From contig NZ_CP009747.1 in the NCBI RefSeq assembly GCF_000800255.1, positions 4,216,001-4,280,000 on the forward strand: a stretch of 64,000 nucleotides of DNA, written 5' to 3'. The notes beneath the pieces were generated by a model, which was not told the DNA's origin, made no database searches, and saw only the letters and a program-made list of their open reading frames with translations. Shown one piece after another: positions 46,049 to 54,526 of this stretch (positions within the stretch are counted from its first letter, which is position 1; the number at the start of each line of letters is the position of its first letter). Both the position numbers and the translations under genes were made by a program. Source of the DNA: Pseudomonas parafulva. Lineage in GTDB: Bacteria; Pseudomonadota; Gammaproteobacteria; Pseudomonadales; Pseudomonadaceae.

Positions 46049-48096
46049 GCCGCGGCCTCTTCGGTCAGGCCACTGTGGCGCAACAGGGCATCGATGGAGG
46101 GCTCGCGACCGCGGAAGTCGACGAACAGCACCATCGGTGCCCGCGAGCCGCCACGGGCCAGGATCGCCTCGCGGAACGCACGGCCGGTTTCGGCGTTGAG
46201 CACGCCTTCTTCCTCGAAGCGCGAGAAGGCGTCGGCCGACAGCACTTCGGCCCACTTGTAGCTGTAGTAGCCGGCCGCATAACCGCCGGCAAAGATGTGC
46301 GCGAAGCTGTTGGGGAACCGGTTGTAGGCCGGCGGACGCATCACCGTGACCTCGTCGCGCACGCCCTCGAGCACCTGCAGCACGCTGCGGCCATCGCCAT
46401 GGGTGGCGTGCAGTTCGAAGTCGAACAGGGAGAACTCCAACTGGCGCACCATCATCATGCCGGACTGGAAGTTCTTCGCCGCCAGCATCTTGTCCAGCAG
46501 GTCCTGGGGCAGCGCTTCGCCGGTTTCATAGTGACCGGAGATCAGCGCCAGGCCTTCCGGCTCCCAGCACCAGTTCTCCATGAACTGGCTCGGCAACTCG
46601 ACCGCATCCCAGGCCACGCCGTTGATGCCTGAAACACCGGCATGCTCGATGCGGGTGAGCAGGTGATGCAAGCCATGGCCGAACTCGTGGAACAGCGTGG
46701 TGACTTCGTCGTGGGTGAGCAACGCCGGCTTGCCGGGCGCTGCCGGGGTGAAGTTACACACCAGGTTGGCCACCGGGCTCTGCAACGCGCCTGCGGCGGT
46801 GCGGCGACGGTCGCGGGCGCCGTCCATCCAGGCGCCGCCGCGCTTGTTGGCGCGGGCATAGAGGTCGAAGAAGAAGCGCCCCACGTGCTGGCCGTTTTCC
46901 TTGATCTCGAACAGGCGTACGTCCGGGTGCCAGGCGTCGAAGCCCTTGAGCTCAGCGATTTCGATGCCGTACAGGCGCTGGACGATGCTGAACAGACCGC
47001 CCAGCACCTTGTCGATCGGGAAGTAGGCGCGCAGGGCTTCCTGGGACACGCTATAGCGCTGCTCGCGCAGTTTTTCCCCATAGTAGCCGGCGTCCCAGCT
47101 CGACAGCTCGGCGCAGCCCTGCTCGGCGGCATAGGCCTTGAGCTGCTCGAGGTCCTGGGCGGCGAACGGCTTGGAGCGCTTGGCCAAGTCGCGCAGGAAG
47201 CTCAGCACCTGATCGCTGGACTCGGCCATCTTGGTGGCCAGGCTCAGTTCGGCGTAGTTGGCGTAGCCGAGCAACGTGGCCAGTTCCTGGCGCAGATCGA
47301 GAATCTCGGCCATGACCGGACCGTTGTCGAACTGACCGGCATTAGGCCCCTGATCGGACGCGCGGGTGCAGTAGGCGGCGTACAGTTCTTCACGCAAGGC
47401 GCGGTCGTTGGCGTAGGTCATCACCGCGTAGTAGCTGGGGAACTCCAGGGTGATCAGCCAACCGTCCAGCCCTTTGGCCTGGGCGGCGGCGGCCATCTGC
47501 GCCTTGGCCGACTCGGTCAGGCCGTCCAGCGCGGCTTCGTCGGTGACGTGCTTGGTCCAGGCCTGGGTGGCGTCGAGCAGTTGGTTGGAGAAGCGGCTGC
47601 CCAGTTCGCTGAGGGTGCTCTGCACATGGGCGTAGCGCTGCTGTTTGTCGGGCGACAGATCGATGCCCGACAGACGGAAGTCGCGCAGGGCGTGTTCCAG
47701 AATGGTTTTCTGCGCCACGTCGAAACCGGCGGCTTCCGGGCTGTTGGCCAGGGCCTGGTAGGCGTCGAACAGCGCGCGGTTCTGCCCCAGCTCGGTGGCG
47801 TAGGCGCTCAGCGCCGGCAGGCACGATTCGTAGGCCTCGCGCAGCGCCTGGCTGTTGCACACCGCATTGAGATGGCTGACCGGGCTCCAGGCCGCGCCCA
47901 GGCGGTCATTGAGTTCATCCATCGCCAGCACCAGGCCAGCCCAGGAGGGGTTCTTGCCCTGCTGCTCGAGGATATCGGCGATGGCCTTGCGGTTGTCGGC
48001 CAGGATCTGCTCGATCGCCGGCAGCACGTGTTCGGCACGGATCGCGGAGAAGGGCGGCAGGTCATGGGACTGCAGAAGCGGGTTGTTCGCACTCAC
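46045..48096 (-). CDS. prlC: Oligopeptidase A (M3 metallopeptidase)
   Basis: The protein has 683 residues, standard length. The zinc motif HEFGH lies at 470-474, with the third ligand Glu in the following GVAWDAVELPSQ helix. GTG 48096 starts the conserved VSANNPLLQSHDLPPFSAI; the ATG 12 codons upstream is less likely. It is a cytoplasmic peptidase that degrades signal peptides and other short peptides. First gene of prlC-yheV. Confidence 0.94.
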   Translation of the reverse strand: MSANNPLLQSHDLPPFSAIRAEHVLPAIEQILADNRKAIADILEQQGKNPSWAGLVLAMDELNDRLGAAWSPVSHLNAVCNSQALREAYESCLPALSAYATELGQNRALFDAYQALANSPEAAGFDVAQKTILEHALRDFRLSGIDLSPDKQQRYAHVQSTLSELGSRFSNQLLDATQAWTKHVTDEAALDGLTESAKAQMAAAAQAKGLDGWLITLEFPSYYAVMTYANDRALREELYAAYCTRASDQGPNAGQFDNGPVMAEILDLRQELATLLGYANYAELSLATKMAESSDQVLSFLRDLAKRSKPFAAQDLEQLKAYAAEQGCAELSSWDAGYYGEKLREQRYSVSQEALRAYFPIDKVLGGLFSIVQRLYGIEIAELKGFDAWHPDVRLFEIKENGQHVGRFFFDLYARANKRGGAWMDGARDRRRTAAGALQSPVANLVCNFTPAAPGKPALLTHDEVTTLFHEFGHGLHHLLTRIEHAGVSGINGVAWDAVELPSQFMENWCWEPEGLALISGHYETGEALPQDLLDKMLAAKNFQSGMMMVRQLEFSLFDFELHATHGDGRSVLQVLEGVRDEVTVMRPPAYNRFPNSFAHIFAGGYAAGYYSYKWAEVLSADAFSRFEEEGVLNAETGRAFREAILARGGSRAPMVLFVDFRGREPSIDALLRHSGLTEEAAA

Positions 48097-48198
48097 GGTT
48101 CGGATACCTTGGCAGGAGAAACACTGCACCATCTTAATTACAATCGACGCCGACCGCAGCAGGCAGCCTGCCTATCGGCACTGTAGAGGAATACGATC

Positions 48199-48753
48199 AT
48201 GGCCATCCGCACCTTTCGCGACCACACGCCAAGCCTCGGCCCACGTGCCTTCGTCGACCGTTCGGCGGTGGTGATCGGCGACGTGCAGCTCGGCGAGGAC
48301 AGTTCGGTCTGGCCATTGACGGTGATTCGTGGCGACATGCACCGCATCCGCATCGGTGCGCGCACCAGCGTGCAGGATGGCAGTGTGCTGCACATCACCC
48401 ATGCCGGGCCGTTCAATCCCGACGGCTTCGCGCTGATCATCGGCGACGAGGTGACCATCGGCCACAAGGTCATGCTGCACGGCTGCACCTTGGGCAACAG
48501 GATCCTGGTCGGCATGGGCAGCACGGTGATGGACGGCGCCATCGTCGAGGACGAGGTGATCATCGGCGCCGGCAGTCTGGTACCGCCCGGCAAGCGCCTG
48601 GTCAGCGGCTACCTGTATGTCGGCAGTCCGGTGAAGCAGGCCCGACCACTGAGCGAAAACGAACGCGCGTTCTTCGCCTACAGCGCCAACAACTATGTGA
48701 AGCTCAAGGACCAGCACCTGGCCGAAGGCTACGATCAACCGGAGCAACCCTGA
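48199..48753 (+). CDS. Gamma-carbonic-anhydrase-like hexapeptide-repeat protein (YrdA family)
   Basis: The protein has 184 residues. Left-handed beta-helix hexapeptide repeats fill about residues 10-150, with the metal-site histidines in HITHAGP and GHKVMLHGC. The family is related to gamma-carbonic anhydrases, but members such as YrdA often show no CA activity. AGAGGA lies before the ATG. It is divergent from prlC and 3 bases upstream of the HAD phosphatase gene, so these two form an operon. Confidence 0.88.
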   Translation: MAIRTFRDHTPSLGPRAFVDRSAVVIGDVQLGEDSSVWPLTVIRGDMHRIRIGARTSVQDGSVLHITHAGPFNPDGFALIIGDEVTIGHKVMLHGCTLGNRILVGMGSTVMDGAIVEDEVIIGAGSLVPPGKRLVSGYLYVGSPVKQARPLSENERAFFAYSANNYVKLKDQHLAEGYDQPEQP

Positions 48754-48756
48754 TCC

Positions 48757-49407
48757 ATGCACCAGCAAACCGTTCTTTTCGACCTCGACGGCACCCTCAC
48801 CGATCCACGCCTGGGCATTACCCGCTCGATCCAGTACGCGCTGGCCAAGCTGGGCATCGACGAGCCGGACCTGACCCGCCTGGAGCACTTCATCGGCCCA
48901 CCGTTGCTCCAGGCGTTCATGCAGTTCTATGGCTTCGACGAGGCCAAGGCCTGGCAGGCGGTGAATTTCTACCGGGAGCGCTTCAAGGTCACCGGGCTGT
49001 ACGAGAACCACGTGTTCGAAGGCGTGCCTGCGCTGCTGCAAGCCCTCACCGAGCAGGGCCGCACGCTGTATGTCGCCACCTCCAAGCCCTGGGAGTTCGC
49101 CCGCGAGATCGCCCGACACTTCGCCTTCGACCGGCACTTCAAAGTGATCTACGGCAGCGAGCTGGATGGCACGCGCACCAACAAGGTCGAGCTGATTCGC
49201 CATCTGCTGGATGAAGAGCGGCTGGATCCGGCGCAGACGCTGATGATCGGTGACCGCAAGCACGACCTGATCGGCGCCCACAGCAACGGCCTGCAGGCGG
49301 TCGCCGTGGGGTATGGCTTCGGCAGCCGCGAAGAGCTGGCCGCCGAGACCCCGGCCTTCCATTTCGAGACGGTGGCCGACCTGCACCGGGCCTTCCTGGC
49401 CGCTTGA
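48757..49407 (+). CDS. HAD-superfamily phosphatase (Gph-like)
   Basis: The protein has 216 residues. Motif I FDLDGT has nucleophile Asp9 and acid/base Asp11, motif II is VATSKP, and motif IV is GDRKHD. A helical cap lies between residues 15 and 85. It resembles phosphoglycolate phosphatases, but the substrate is not assignable. It follows the hexapeptide protein gene by 3 bases and is followed by a GC hairpin (49417-49433) before a convergent gene. Confidence 0.85.
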   Translation: MHQQTVLFDLDGTLTDPRLGITRSIQYALAKLGIDEPDLTRLEHFIGPPLLQAFMQFYGFDEAKAWQAVNFYRERFKVTGLYENHVFEGVPALLQALTEQGRTLYVATSKPWEFAREIARHFAFDRHFKVIYGSELDGTRTNKVELIRHLLDEERLDPAQTLMIGDRKHDLIGAHSNGLQAVAVGYGFGSREELAAETPAFHFETVADLHRAFLAA

Positions 49408-49416
49408 CCGCCACAA

Positions 49417-49433
49417 GGGCCGCCTGGCGGCCC
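49417..49433. terminator. GC-rich hairpin between convergent genes
   Basis: GGGCCG(CC) pairs with (GG)CGGCCC around a short loop, 9 bases after the phosphatase stop. No T-tract. Confidence 0.45.
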
Positions 49434-49439
49434 CGAGCG

Positions 49440-50531
49440 CTACCGGCTTGCGCCCAACCGCTGCAACGCCGCCTGGCGCTCATCGACCGGCAGTCGTCCT
49501 ACGTCCTCGACCCGCCGATAGAACTTCGTCCAATCCCCGCCGACCTCGCGGTACAGCGCGGCGAAGGCCGGCACCCACTGGTCATACAGCCCGAACGGCA
49601 ACAGCTTGGCGTTGCTCATCGGTCCATAGACCCAGGCGTCGTAGCGGGTATCACCGCCCCAGTCGCGGTCGCGTATCTGTCGGTAGTCCCGGCGCAGGCG
49701 CTGGAACTCGGCTTGCTTGGCCACGCGCTTTTCGCCATCGCTCGATGGCTGCGCGTAGATCGCCTGCAGTCGATCGCGGCTGGCCAGCACCAGGCGCACG
49801 AACTGCTCACGCTGGCCCGCGCCATCCCCATGTTCAGCCGGTAGCCCCCGCGCCCGGCGCCATTGGCGGGTGCCCTCCTGCTCGACGAAGGTGGCGAAAG
49901 ACTCGTTGAATGCGGTGTCGTCCTTCACGTAGAAGCGCTGATGCGCCAACTCGTGGAAGATCAAGGTGGCCAGCCGCTCATCGTCCCAGCGCAGCATCGA
50001 CGAGAGAAGCGGATCGTCGAACCAGCCCAGTGTGGAATAGGCCTCCACGCCCCCTACATAGACATCCAGCCCTTCCTGGCGCATCACCGCCGCCGCGCCA
50101 CGCGCCGCGCCCTGATGGTAATAGCCCCGGTAGGCTACGCACCCGGCGATGGGAAAACAGTGGGTGATGGGCTGTAGAGACAGCTCCGGCGTGGCGAAGA
50201 CGTTCCACACCACATAGGGGCGGCCGAGGTCGGCGTAGACGCGATAGCTGCGGTTATCCGGCAGTTTCAGCCGCTCGCTGGCAAAGACGCGCGCCTGCTC
50301 GGCCTGGGTCAGGCGCTGGCGCAGCCGTGGGTCGGTCGCCGGATTGGCCACCACCTGCTCGACCGGCTGGCGCGCCCGAAGCAGTTGCCATTGCCCTTGG
50401 GCCAGTTGCCCGTAATAACCCACGGTGGCGCAGCCGCTGATCAGCAGCGCCGCCGCCAGCGGAACAAACACCGTGAAAACGCGGTCCAGAGCCCGGCGGC
50501 CTGAGCGCTGTCGTGCAAAACGTCGAACCAT
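49440..50531 (-). CDS. Predicted aminopeptidase lipoprotein (COG4324-type)
   Basis: The protein has 363 residues. A basic N-terminus, a hydrophobic stretch and lipobox LLISGC give Cys34 as the lipidation site. A metallopeptidase-like motif HELAHQ (His193, Glu194, His197) is followed by FNESFATF with a possible third ligand Glu210. These proteins are annotated as putative aminopeptidases without biochemical proof that I know of. The start at 50531 gives a long n-region and a later start is possible. The gene is isolated between convergent and divergent neighbours. Confidence 0.75.
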   Translation of the reverse strand: MVRRFARQRSGRRALDRVFTVFVPLAAALLISGCATVGYYGQLAQGQWQLLRARQPVEQVVANPATDPRLRQRLTQAEQARVFASERLKLPDNRSYRVYADLGRPYVVWNVFATPELSLQPITHCFPIAGCVAYRGYYHQGAARGAAAVMRQEGLDVYVGGVEAYSTLGWFDDPLLSSMLRWDDERLATLIFHELAHQRFYVKDDTAFNESFATFVEQEGTRQWRRARGLPAEHGDGAGQREQFVRLVLASRDRLQAIYAQPSSDGEKRVAKQAEFQRLRRDYRQIRDRDWGGDTRYDAWVYGPMSNAKLLPFGLYDQWVPAFAALYREVGGDWTKFYRRVEDVGRLPVDERQAALQRLGASR

Positions 50532-50597
50532 AGGGGCTGTTCATCCCGCTCAAGGCCAGTGCGTGCCAAGACTATCTTGCCAAGGGACCTTTTCGCC

Positions 50598-51011
50598 ATG
50601 CGTACACTGTTTGCCATCGGCACCTTCGGGCTGCTGGGCGCCTGCTCCACCTTGCCCGACCCGGACCCCAACCAAGCCTGGGTCGATCTCGCCCCGGGCG
50701 ATGACACCTCGCTGCACGCCGTGCAGGTCGATGAACGCGACTGGAGCGACAACCGCTATTTCGAAGTCCCGCCCGGTCGCCATGAGCTGACCGTGCGCTA
50801 CCAGTTCCCAGTGTCGCCGAGCAACATCGGCCCGGTCGCAGAACCGCTGTGGCGCGACTGCCAACTCAACCTCACCTTCAAGGACTTCAACGCCGGGCAG
50901 CGTTATCGCCTGCAAGCGGGCAGTATCGGTTTGCGGCCTTGGGTGAAGCTTTATGACGGGCAGCAGAAACTCATGGGACAAGGCGAGCCAGCGGGATGCC
51001 AGCATGGCTGA
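50598..51011 (+). CDS. Small lipoprotein, first of a tandem pair
   Basis: The protein has 137 residues. The signal sequence ends in lipobox LLGAC (Cys near residue 16). The mature domain holds NQAWVDLAPGDD, RYFEVPPGRHELTVRY, CQLNLTFKDFNAGQRYRLQA. Its neighbour 46 bases downstream has the same length and motif order, so the two are tandem paralogues. The ATG at 50598 was chosen because the signal peptide starts there. Function unknown; the PGRHEL-type motif recalls PEGA-like surface domains. Confidence 0.75.
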   Translation: MRTLFAIGTFGLLGACSTLPDPDPNQAWVDLAPGDDTSLHAVQVDERDWSDNRYFEVPPGRHELTVRYQFPVSPSNIGPVAEPLWRDCQLNLTFKDFNAGQRYRLQAGSIGLRPWVKLYDGQQKLMGQGEPAGCQHG

Positions 51012-51056
51012 TCGACGCTATGCTTGTGCCTTGTGACCCGCAAGCGGAGTTTCACC

Positions 51057-51470
51057 ATGCGCCAGCCCATGATGCTGTTCGCCCTCAGTGCACTGGGGGC
51101 TTGCGCCAGCCCCTTGCCCCCGAAAGATCCGGCCCAGGCGTGGATCGACCTCTACACCGTCACGCCGGGTCGCGTGATCATGGCCGACAAGCTCGACGGC
51201 AAGCGCCTCGATGACGGCCGATACTTCCAGGTCGCCCCCGGCCGTCACGAGCTGGTGGTGCGCTTCGACTACGAACTTACAGCGGGCCTGTTCACCACCA
51301 GCCCAACCGAGCGCACGTGTTACCTGACTGTGCGCTTCGACGACTTCAAAGCTGGTGAGCATTACCGCCTGGAGGCGCGGGCACCGGCGATGCAGCCGCA
51401 GCTATACCTCTACGATGCCGATCGCCAGGTGCTGGTGGACGAGCCTGCCGAGGTGTTCTGTATTCCTTGA
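51057..51470 (+). CDS. Small lipoprotein, second of a tandem pair
   Basis: The protein has 137 residues. Lipobox ALGAC is followed by a domain parallel to that of the preceding gene: AQAWIDLYTVTP, RYFQVAPGRHELVVRF, CYLTVRFDDFKAGEHYRLEA. AGCGGAG precedes the ATG at 51057. Two cysteines in the mature part (CYLT and the C-terminal FCIP) match the two in the first copy, suggesting a conserved disulfide. Function unknown. Confidence 0.75.
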   Translation: MRQPMMLFALSALGACASPLPPKDPAQAWIDLYTVTPGRVIMADKLDGKRLDDGRYFQVAPGRHELVVRFDYELTAGLFTTSPTERTCYLTVRFDDFKAGEHYRLEARAPAMQPQLYLYDADRQVLVDEPAEVFCIP

Positions 51471-51477
51471 AAGCAGC

Positions 51478-51498
51478 GGGGCCACTCGGCGTGGCCCC
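51478..51498. terminator. Hairpin between convergent lipoprotein and DUF1161 genes
   Basis: GGGGCCAC (51478-51485) pairs with GTGGCCCC (51491-51498) around TCGGC. Confidence 0.6.
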
Positions 51499-51503
51499 AG
51501 GGC

Positions 51504-51737
51504 TTATTCATCATTCTTCTGGTAGATGATCTTGCGGGTACCGTTATCGCAACTGCCCACGACCATGTTCTGGTCGCTGACTTCGCTGTTGGAGACGATT
51601 TCCAGCGTGTAGGAGGGCACTCCAGCGGCCTGGATCTTGGCTTCGATCTCAGCCTTGAGTTCCTCGCAAGGCTTGGGTGCGGCCAATACCGAAGTGGCCA
51701 CCAGCGAGCCCAGAACGACGGATGCTACGCGGATCAT
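51504..51737 (-). CDS. DUF1161 periplasmic protein (copy 1)
   Basis: The protein has 77 residues. A signal peptide ends LAA/P near residue 20. The DUF1161 core is KPCEELKAEIEAKIQAAGV, then SYTLEIV, GSCDNGTRKIIY, with two conserved cysteines likely to form a disulfide. A paralogue lies at 53481. Function unknown. The ATG at 51737 (AGGAG upstream) replaces a much longer frame reading. It is read in the same direction as osmC upstream of it. Confidence 0.82.
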   Translation of the reverse strand: MIRVASVVLGSLVATSVLAAPKPCEELKAEIEAKIQAAGVPSYTLEIVSNSEVSDQNMVVGSCDNGTRKIIYQKNDE

Positions 51738-51798
51738 GGAACGGCTCCTGAAGGGGCAGGCAATCTGCCGACCCCTGCAGAGTACAACAAAGCCCGGC

Positions 51799-52224
51799 TT
51801 ACGAAAGCAGGGTGGCGTCGAGGGTGATCTTCGCGTTGAGCAGCTTGGACACCGGGCAACCGGCCTTGGCCTTGTTGGCAATGTCATGGAACTGCTGATC
51901 GCTGGCGCCCGGCACCTTGGCCTTGAGAATCAGGTGCACGGCCGTGATAGCGAACCCGTCATCCTGCTTTTCGAGGGTGACTTCGGCGGTGGTATCGATA
52001 CGCTCGGGCGTGAGTTTTTCTTCGCCCAGCATCATCGACAAGGCCATGGAGAAGCAGCCGGCATGCGCCGCACCAATCAGCTCCTCCGGGTTGGTCCCCG
52101 GCAACCCCTCGAAACGGGTGTTGAAACCGTAGGGGTTCTGCTTCAGCGAGCCGCTCTCGGTGGACAGCCGGCCCTTGCCATCCTTGAGCCCACCTTCCCA
52201 GATCGCCGATGCTGTCTTTTTCAT
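51799..52224 (-). CDS. osmC: OsmC-family organic-hydroperoxide peroxidase
   Basis: The protein has 141 residues. The redox cysteines are Cys57 (AGCFSMAL) and Cys123 (AGCPVSKLL), as in OsmC, which reduces organic hydroperoxides with dithiol donors. AGGAGG lies before the ATG. About 30 bases upstream of the predicted start is an AlgU-type promoter, consistent with osmotic and envelope stress induction known for Pseudomonas osmC. Confidence 0.93.
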   Translation of the reverse strand: MKKTASAIWEGGLKDGKGRLSTESGSLKQNPYGFNTRFEGLPGTNPEELIGAAHAGCFSMALSMMLGEEKLTPERIDTTAEVTLEKQDDGFAITAVHLILKAKVPGASDQQFHDIANKAKAGCPVSKLLNAKITLDATLLS

Positions 52225-52260
52225 GTTGCCTCCTGGACATACGGTTAAGGTCTACAAGGT

Positions 52261-52287
52261 TCTGAGGCTCCACCCCACAGCAAGTTC
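52261..52287 (-). promoter_or_regulatory. AlgU (sigma-22)-type promoter of osmC
   Basis: The minus strand has GAACTT (52287-52282), 16 bases, then TCAGA (52265-52261). The -35 is perfect and the -10 differs at one position from TCTGA. The predicted start near 52255 gives a leader of about 31 bases. Confidence 0.7.
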
Positions 52288-52382
52288 AGACCAATCCACG
52301 GTCTGCCATTGAATCGTTCAAGCAGCGCCCATACAGAGAACTGTAAGGCCCATTGGCCAACCCACTGCCTGCGGAGGTTGCG

Positions 52383-53384
52383 ATGACGCAGCTGCATGAC
52401 CTGAAGATCTCCACCCTCGACCTGGTACCGGTGCGCGCCGACAGCGGCCCGGCCCAGTCCCTGCACAACGCTCTGGACCTGGCCCGGCATGTCGAACGCC
52501 TGGGCTACCACCGCTTCTGGGTGGCCGAGCATCACAATATGGATGGCATCGCCAGCTCGGCGACCTCGGTGCTGATCGGCTATCTGGCTGGCGGCACCTC
52601 GCGCATCCGCATCGGCTCGGGCGGCGTGATGCTGCCCAACCATGCACCGTTGGTGATCGCCGAGCAGTTCGGCACCCTGGCCAGCCTTTATCCCGGTCGC
52701 ATCGACCTGGGCCTGGGCCGTGCGCCGGGTTCCGACCAGATGACGGCCCGCGCCCTGCGCCGCGAGCGCTCGGGCAGTGCCGACGATTTCCCCGATGATG
52801 TCGAGGAGCTGTCACGCTACCTCGGCCCGCGCACCGACGACCAGAAGGTCATCGCCGTGCCCGGCCACGACACCGAGGTGCCGATGTGGCTGCTCGGTTC
52901 GAGTCTGTTCAGCGCCCAGTTGGCCGGTATGCGCGGCATGCCTTACGCCTTCGCTTCGCACTTCGCACCGCGCTACATGCATGAGGCGATTCGCATCTAC
53001 CGCGATCACTTCAAACCCTCGACCACGCTGGACAAACCCTACGTCATGCTGGGCATTCCGATGGTGGTGGCGGAAACGGACGAGCAGGCCGAGTACCTGG
53101 CTACGTCGGTGTACCAGCGCATCCTCGCGCTGATTCGCGGGCAGAGCCTGATGCAGCGCCCGCCGGTGAAGAGCATGGACGGCCTGTGGCTGCCGCACGA
53201 ACGCGACGCGGTGGGGAGTTTCCTCGGCCTGGCGATGATCGGCAGCCCGGAGAAAGTCAGGGCTAAAGTTGAAGTGCTGCTGGAGCAGACCGGCGCGGAT
53301 GAGCTGATCTTCACCTGCGACCTTTACGAGCATGCCGATCGCTTGCGCTCCTACGAGTTGCTGGCGCAGGCCTTGAAGGCTTGA
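52383..53384 (+). CDS. Luciferase-like (LLM-class) flavin-dependent monooxygenase
   Basis: The protein has 333 residues of the group 1 'MsnO8/YhbW-like' LLM proteins: [63 protein letters not shown] lies 5 bases before the ATG at 52383. It probably uses FMN and an unknown small substrate. It is divergent from osmC and ends in a strong hairpin. Confidence 0.85.
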   Translation: MTQLHDLKISTLDLVPVRADSGPAQSLHNALDLARHVERLGYHRFWVAEHHNMDGIASSATSVLIGYLAGGTSRIRIGSGGVMLPNHAPLVIAEQFGTLASLYPGRIDLGLGRAPGSDQMTARALRRERSGSADDFPDDVEELSRYLGPRTDDQKVIAVPGHDTEVPMWLLGSSLFSAQLAGMRGMPYAFASHFAPRYMHEAIRIYRDHFKPSTTLDKPYVMLGIPMVVAETDEQAEYLATSVYQRILALIRGQSLMQRPPVKSMDGLWLPHERDAVGSFLGLAMIGSPEKVRAKVEVLLEQTGADELIFTCDLYEHADRLRSYELLAQALKA

Positions 53385-53396
53385 GGCATCAGGAAC

Positions 53397-53430
53397 GACA
53401 AAGCCGCTACCTTGCAGTAGCGGCTTTGTC
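53397..53430. terminator. Strong terminator between LLM gene and DUF1161 gene
   Basis: A perfect 14-bp stem, GACAAAGCCGCTAC/GTAGCGGCTTTGTC, has a 6-base loop. It lies between convergent genes and could act in both directions. Confidence 0.75.
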
Positions 53431-53480
53431 ATGAAACGTGATCGATTCGCGAGGCGCGATGAGTGGGCGCCCGCATCGCC

Positions 53481-53702
53481 TCAACCGCGCTTGTAGCTGA
53501 TTTCCTTGGTATCGCCTTCGCAAGTGCCTACGACCTTGTCCTTGGCGGTACCTTTGTCGACGATATCCAGCGTGTAGCTTTGCACACCCTTGGCATCGAG
53601 CTTGCTCGCAATCTCAGCCTTGAGTTCTTCACACGGCTTGCCGGCCGCCATTGCGCTGCCTGCAAGCACCATCAAACCTGCTGCGAGAAACACTTTCTTC
53701 AT
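53481..53702 (-). CDS. DUF1161 periplasmic protein (copy 2)
   Basis: The protein has 73 residues. Signal peptide MKKVFLAAGLMVLAGSAMA is followed by KPCEELKAEIASKLDAKGVQ, SYTLDIV and GTCEGDTKEISYK. It is a clear paralogue of the protein at 51504, with the same two cysteines and overall layout. Function unknown. Ribosome site AAGGAACG before the ATG. Confidence 0.85.
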   Translation of the reverse strand: MKKVFLAAGLMVLAGSAMAAGKPCEELKAEIASKLDAKGVQSYTLDIVDKGTAKDKVVGTCEGDTKEISYKRG

Positions 53703-53813
53703 CGTTGTCGTTCCTTGTGCGGATCAAAAAAGCAGAGTAGGGCAGCGGCCCATCCCGGTGCCCCTGGAAACTCATACCCTATAACGCCGATACAGGCCAG
53801 CGCGGCGCTGTTT

Positions 53814-54029
53814 TCAGCTGTTGGCGATACGGAAACCGACCTTCAGCGTGACCTGATAATGGGCCACCTTGGCATTCTCGATATGGCCACGGGTTTCGAC
53901 CACTTCGAACCACTGCATGTGCTGGATGCTCTGGGAGGCCTCCGACAGCGCATTGTTGATGGCGTCTTCGATGCTGGTGGTCGAGGAACCGACGATTTCG
54001 ACCTTCTTGTAGGTGTGATGCTCGGACAT
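53814..54029 (-). CDS. Dodecin flavin-binding protein
   Basis: The protein has 71 residues and one dodecin domain with the flavin-stacking tryptophan Trp40 (HMQWFEV) and the VTLKVGFR C-terminal strand. Dodecins form 12-mers that store or buffer FMN or riboflavin. AAGGAG lies upstream of the ATG at 54029. A weak AlgU-like GAACTT is seen farther upstream on the minus strand, but without a convincing -10. Confidence 0.9.
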   Translation of the reverse strand: MSEHHTYKKVEIVGSSTTSIEDAINNALSEASQSIQHMQWFEVVETRGHIENAKVAHYQVTLKVGFRIANS

Positions 54030-54181
54030 GGATGCGCTCCTTGGATCAAGTGTCTGACAGGGCCGGACAGCCCAGGCCTGGTTTACCTGCGAGCCTGGAA
54101 TCGCCTGGAAAGTTCGATCGCACTTTCGCGCCGCAGCGCAGTCGCACCTATATCACCCCTACTCAGCGAAGGAGAGTCCAC

Positions 54182-54505
54182 ATGGCCCGTAACGCACTGC
54201 GCAAGACCTCACTGGAAAGCATGGAAGCCGAGATCGAAAGCCTGCTCAAGACCCTGGAAGAGCTCAAGGGCGACGCTTCGGAAGAAACCCAGAAAACCAT
54301 GAAGGCCCTGCGCGGCAACGCTCAGAACGCCCTGAAGCATTCGCGCAACCTGCTGACGGACGCTTACGAGGAAGTGAAGACCCGCACCAAGGAAACCGGC
54401 ATAGCCACCCGCGACTACGCTCAAGAGCACCCTTGGACCACCGCTGGCGTTGCCGTTGGCGCCCTGGGCCTGCTGGCTGCCTTCCTGCTGTGCCGTCGTA
54501 ACTAA
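54182..54505 (+). CDS. DUF883 (ElaB/YqjD-like) membrane-anchored protein
   Basis: The protein has 107 residues. A long amphipathic helix (about residues 8-80) rich in Glu, Lys and Ala is followed by the HPWTTAGVAVGALGLLAAFLL anchor split around residues 83-103 and a short RRN tail. Relatives bind ribosomes and sit in the inner membrane in stationary phase. AAGGAG lies before the ATG at 54182; the longer frame upstream is not used. Confidence 0.85.
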   Translation: MARNALRKTSLESMEAEIESLLKTLEELKGDASEETQKTMKALRGNAQNALKHSRNLLTDAYEEVKTRTKETGIATRDYAQEHPWTTAGVAVGALGLLAAFLLCRRN

Positions 54506-54526
54506 GCCTTTACCGCTAAGCCGGCC

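Noticed and set aside
54070..54116. Possible AlgU promoter for dodecin (GAACTT then TCGCA)
   Set aside because: The -35 is perfect but the -10 matches at only three of five key positions, so I did not annotate it.
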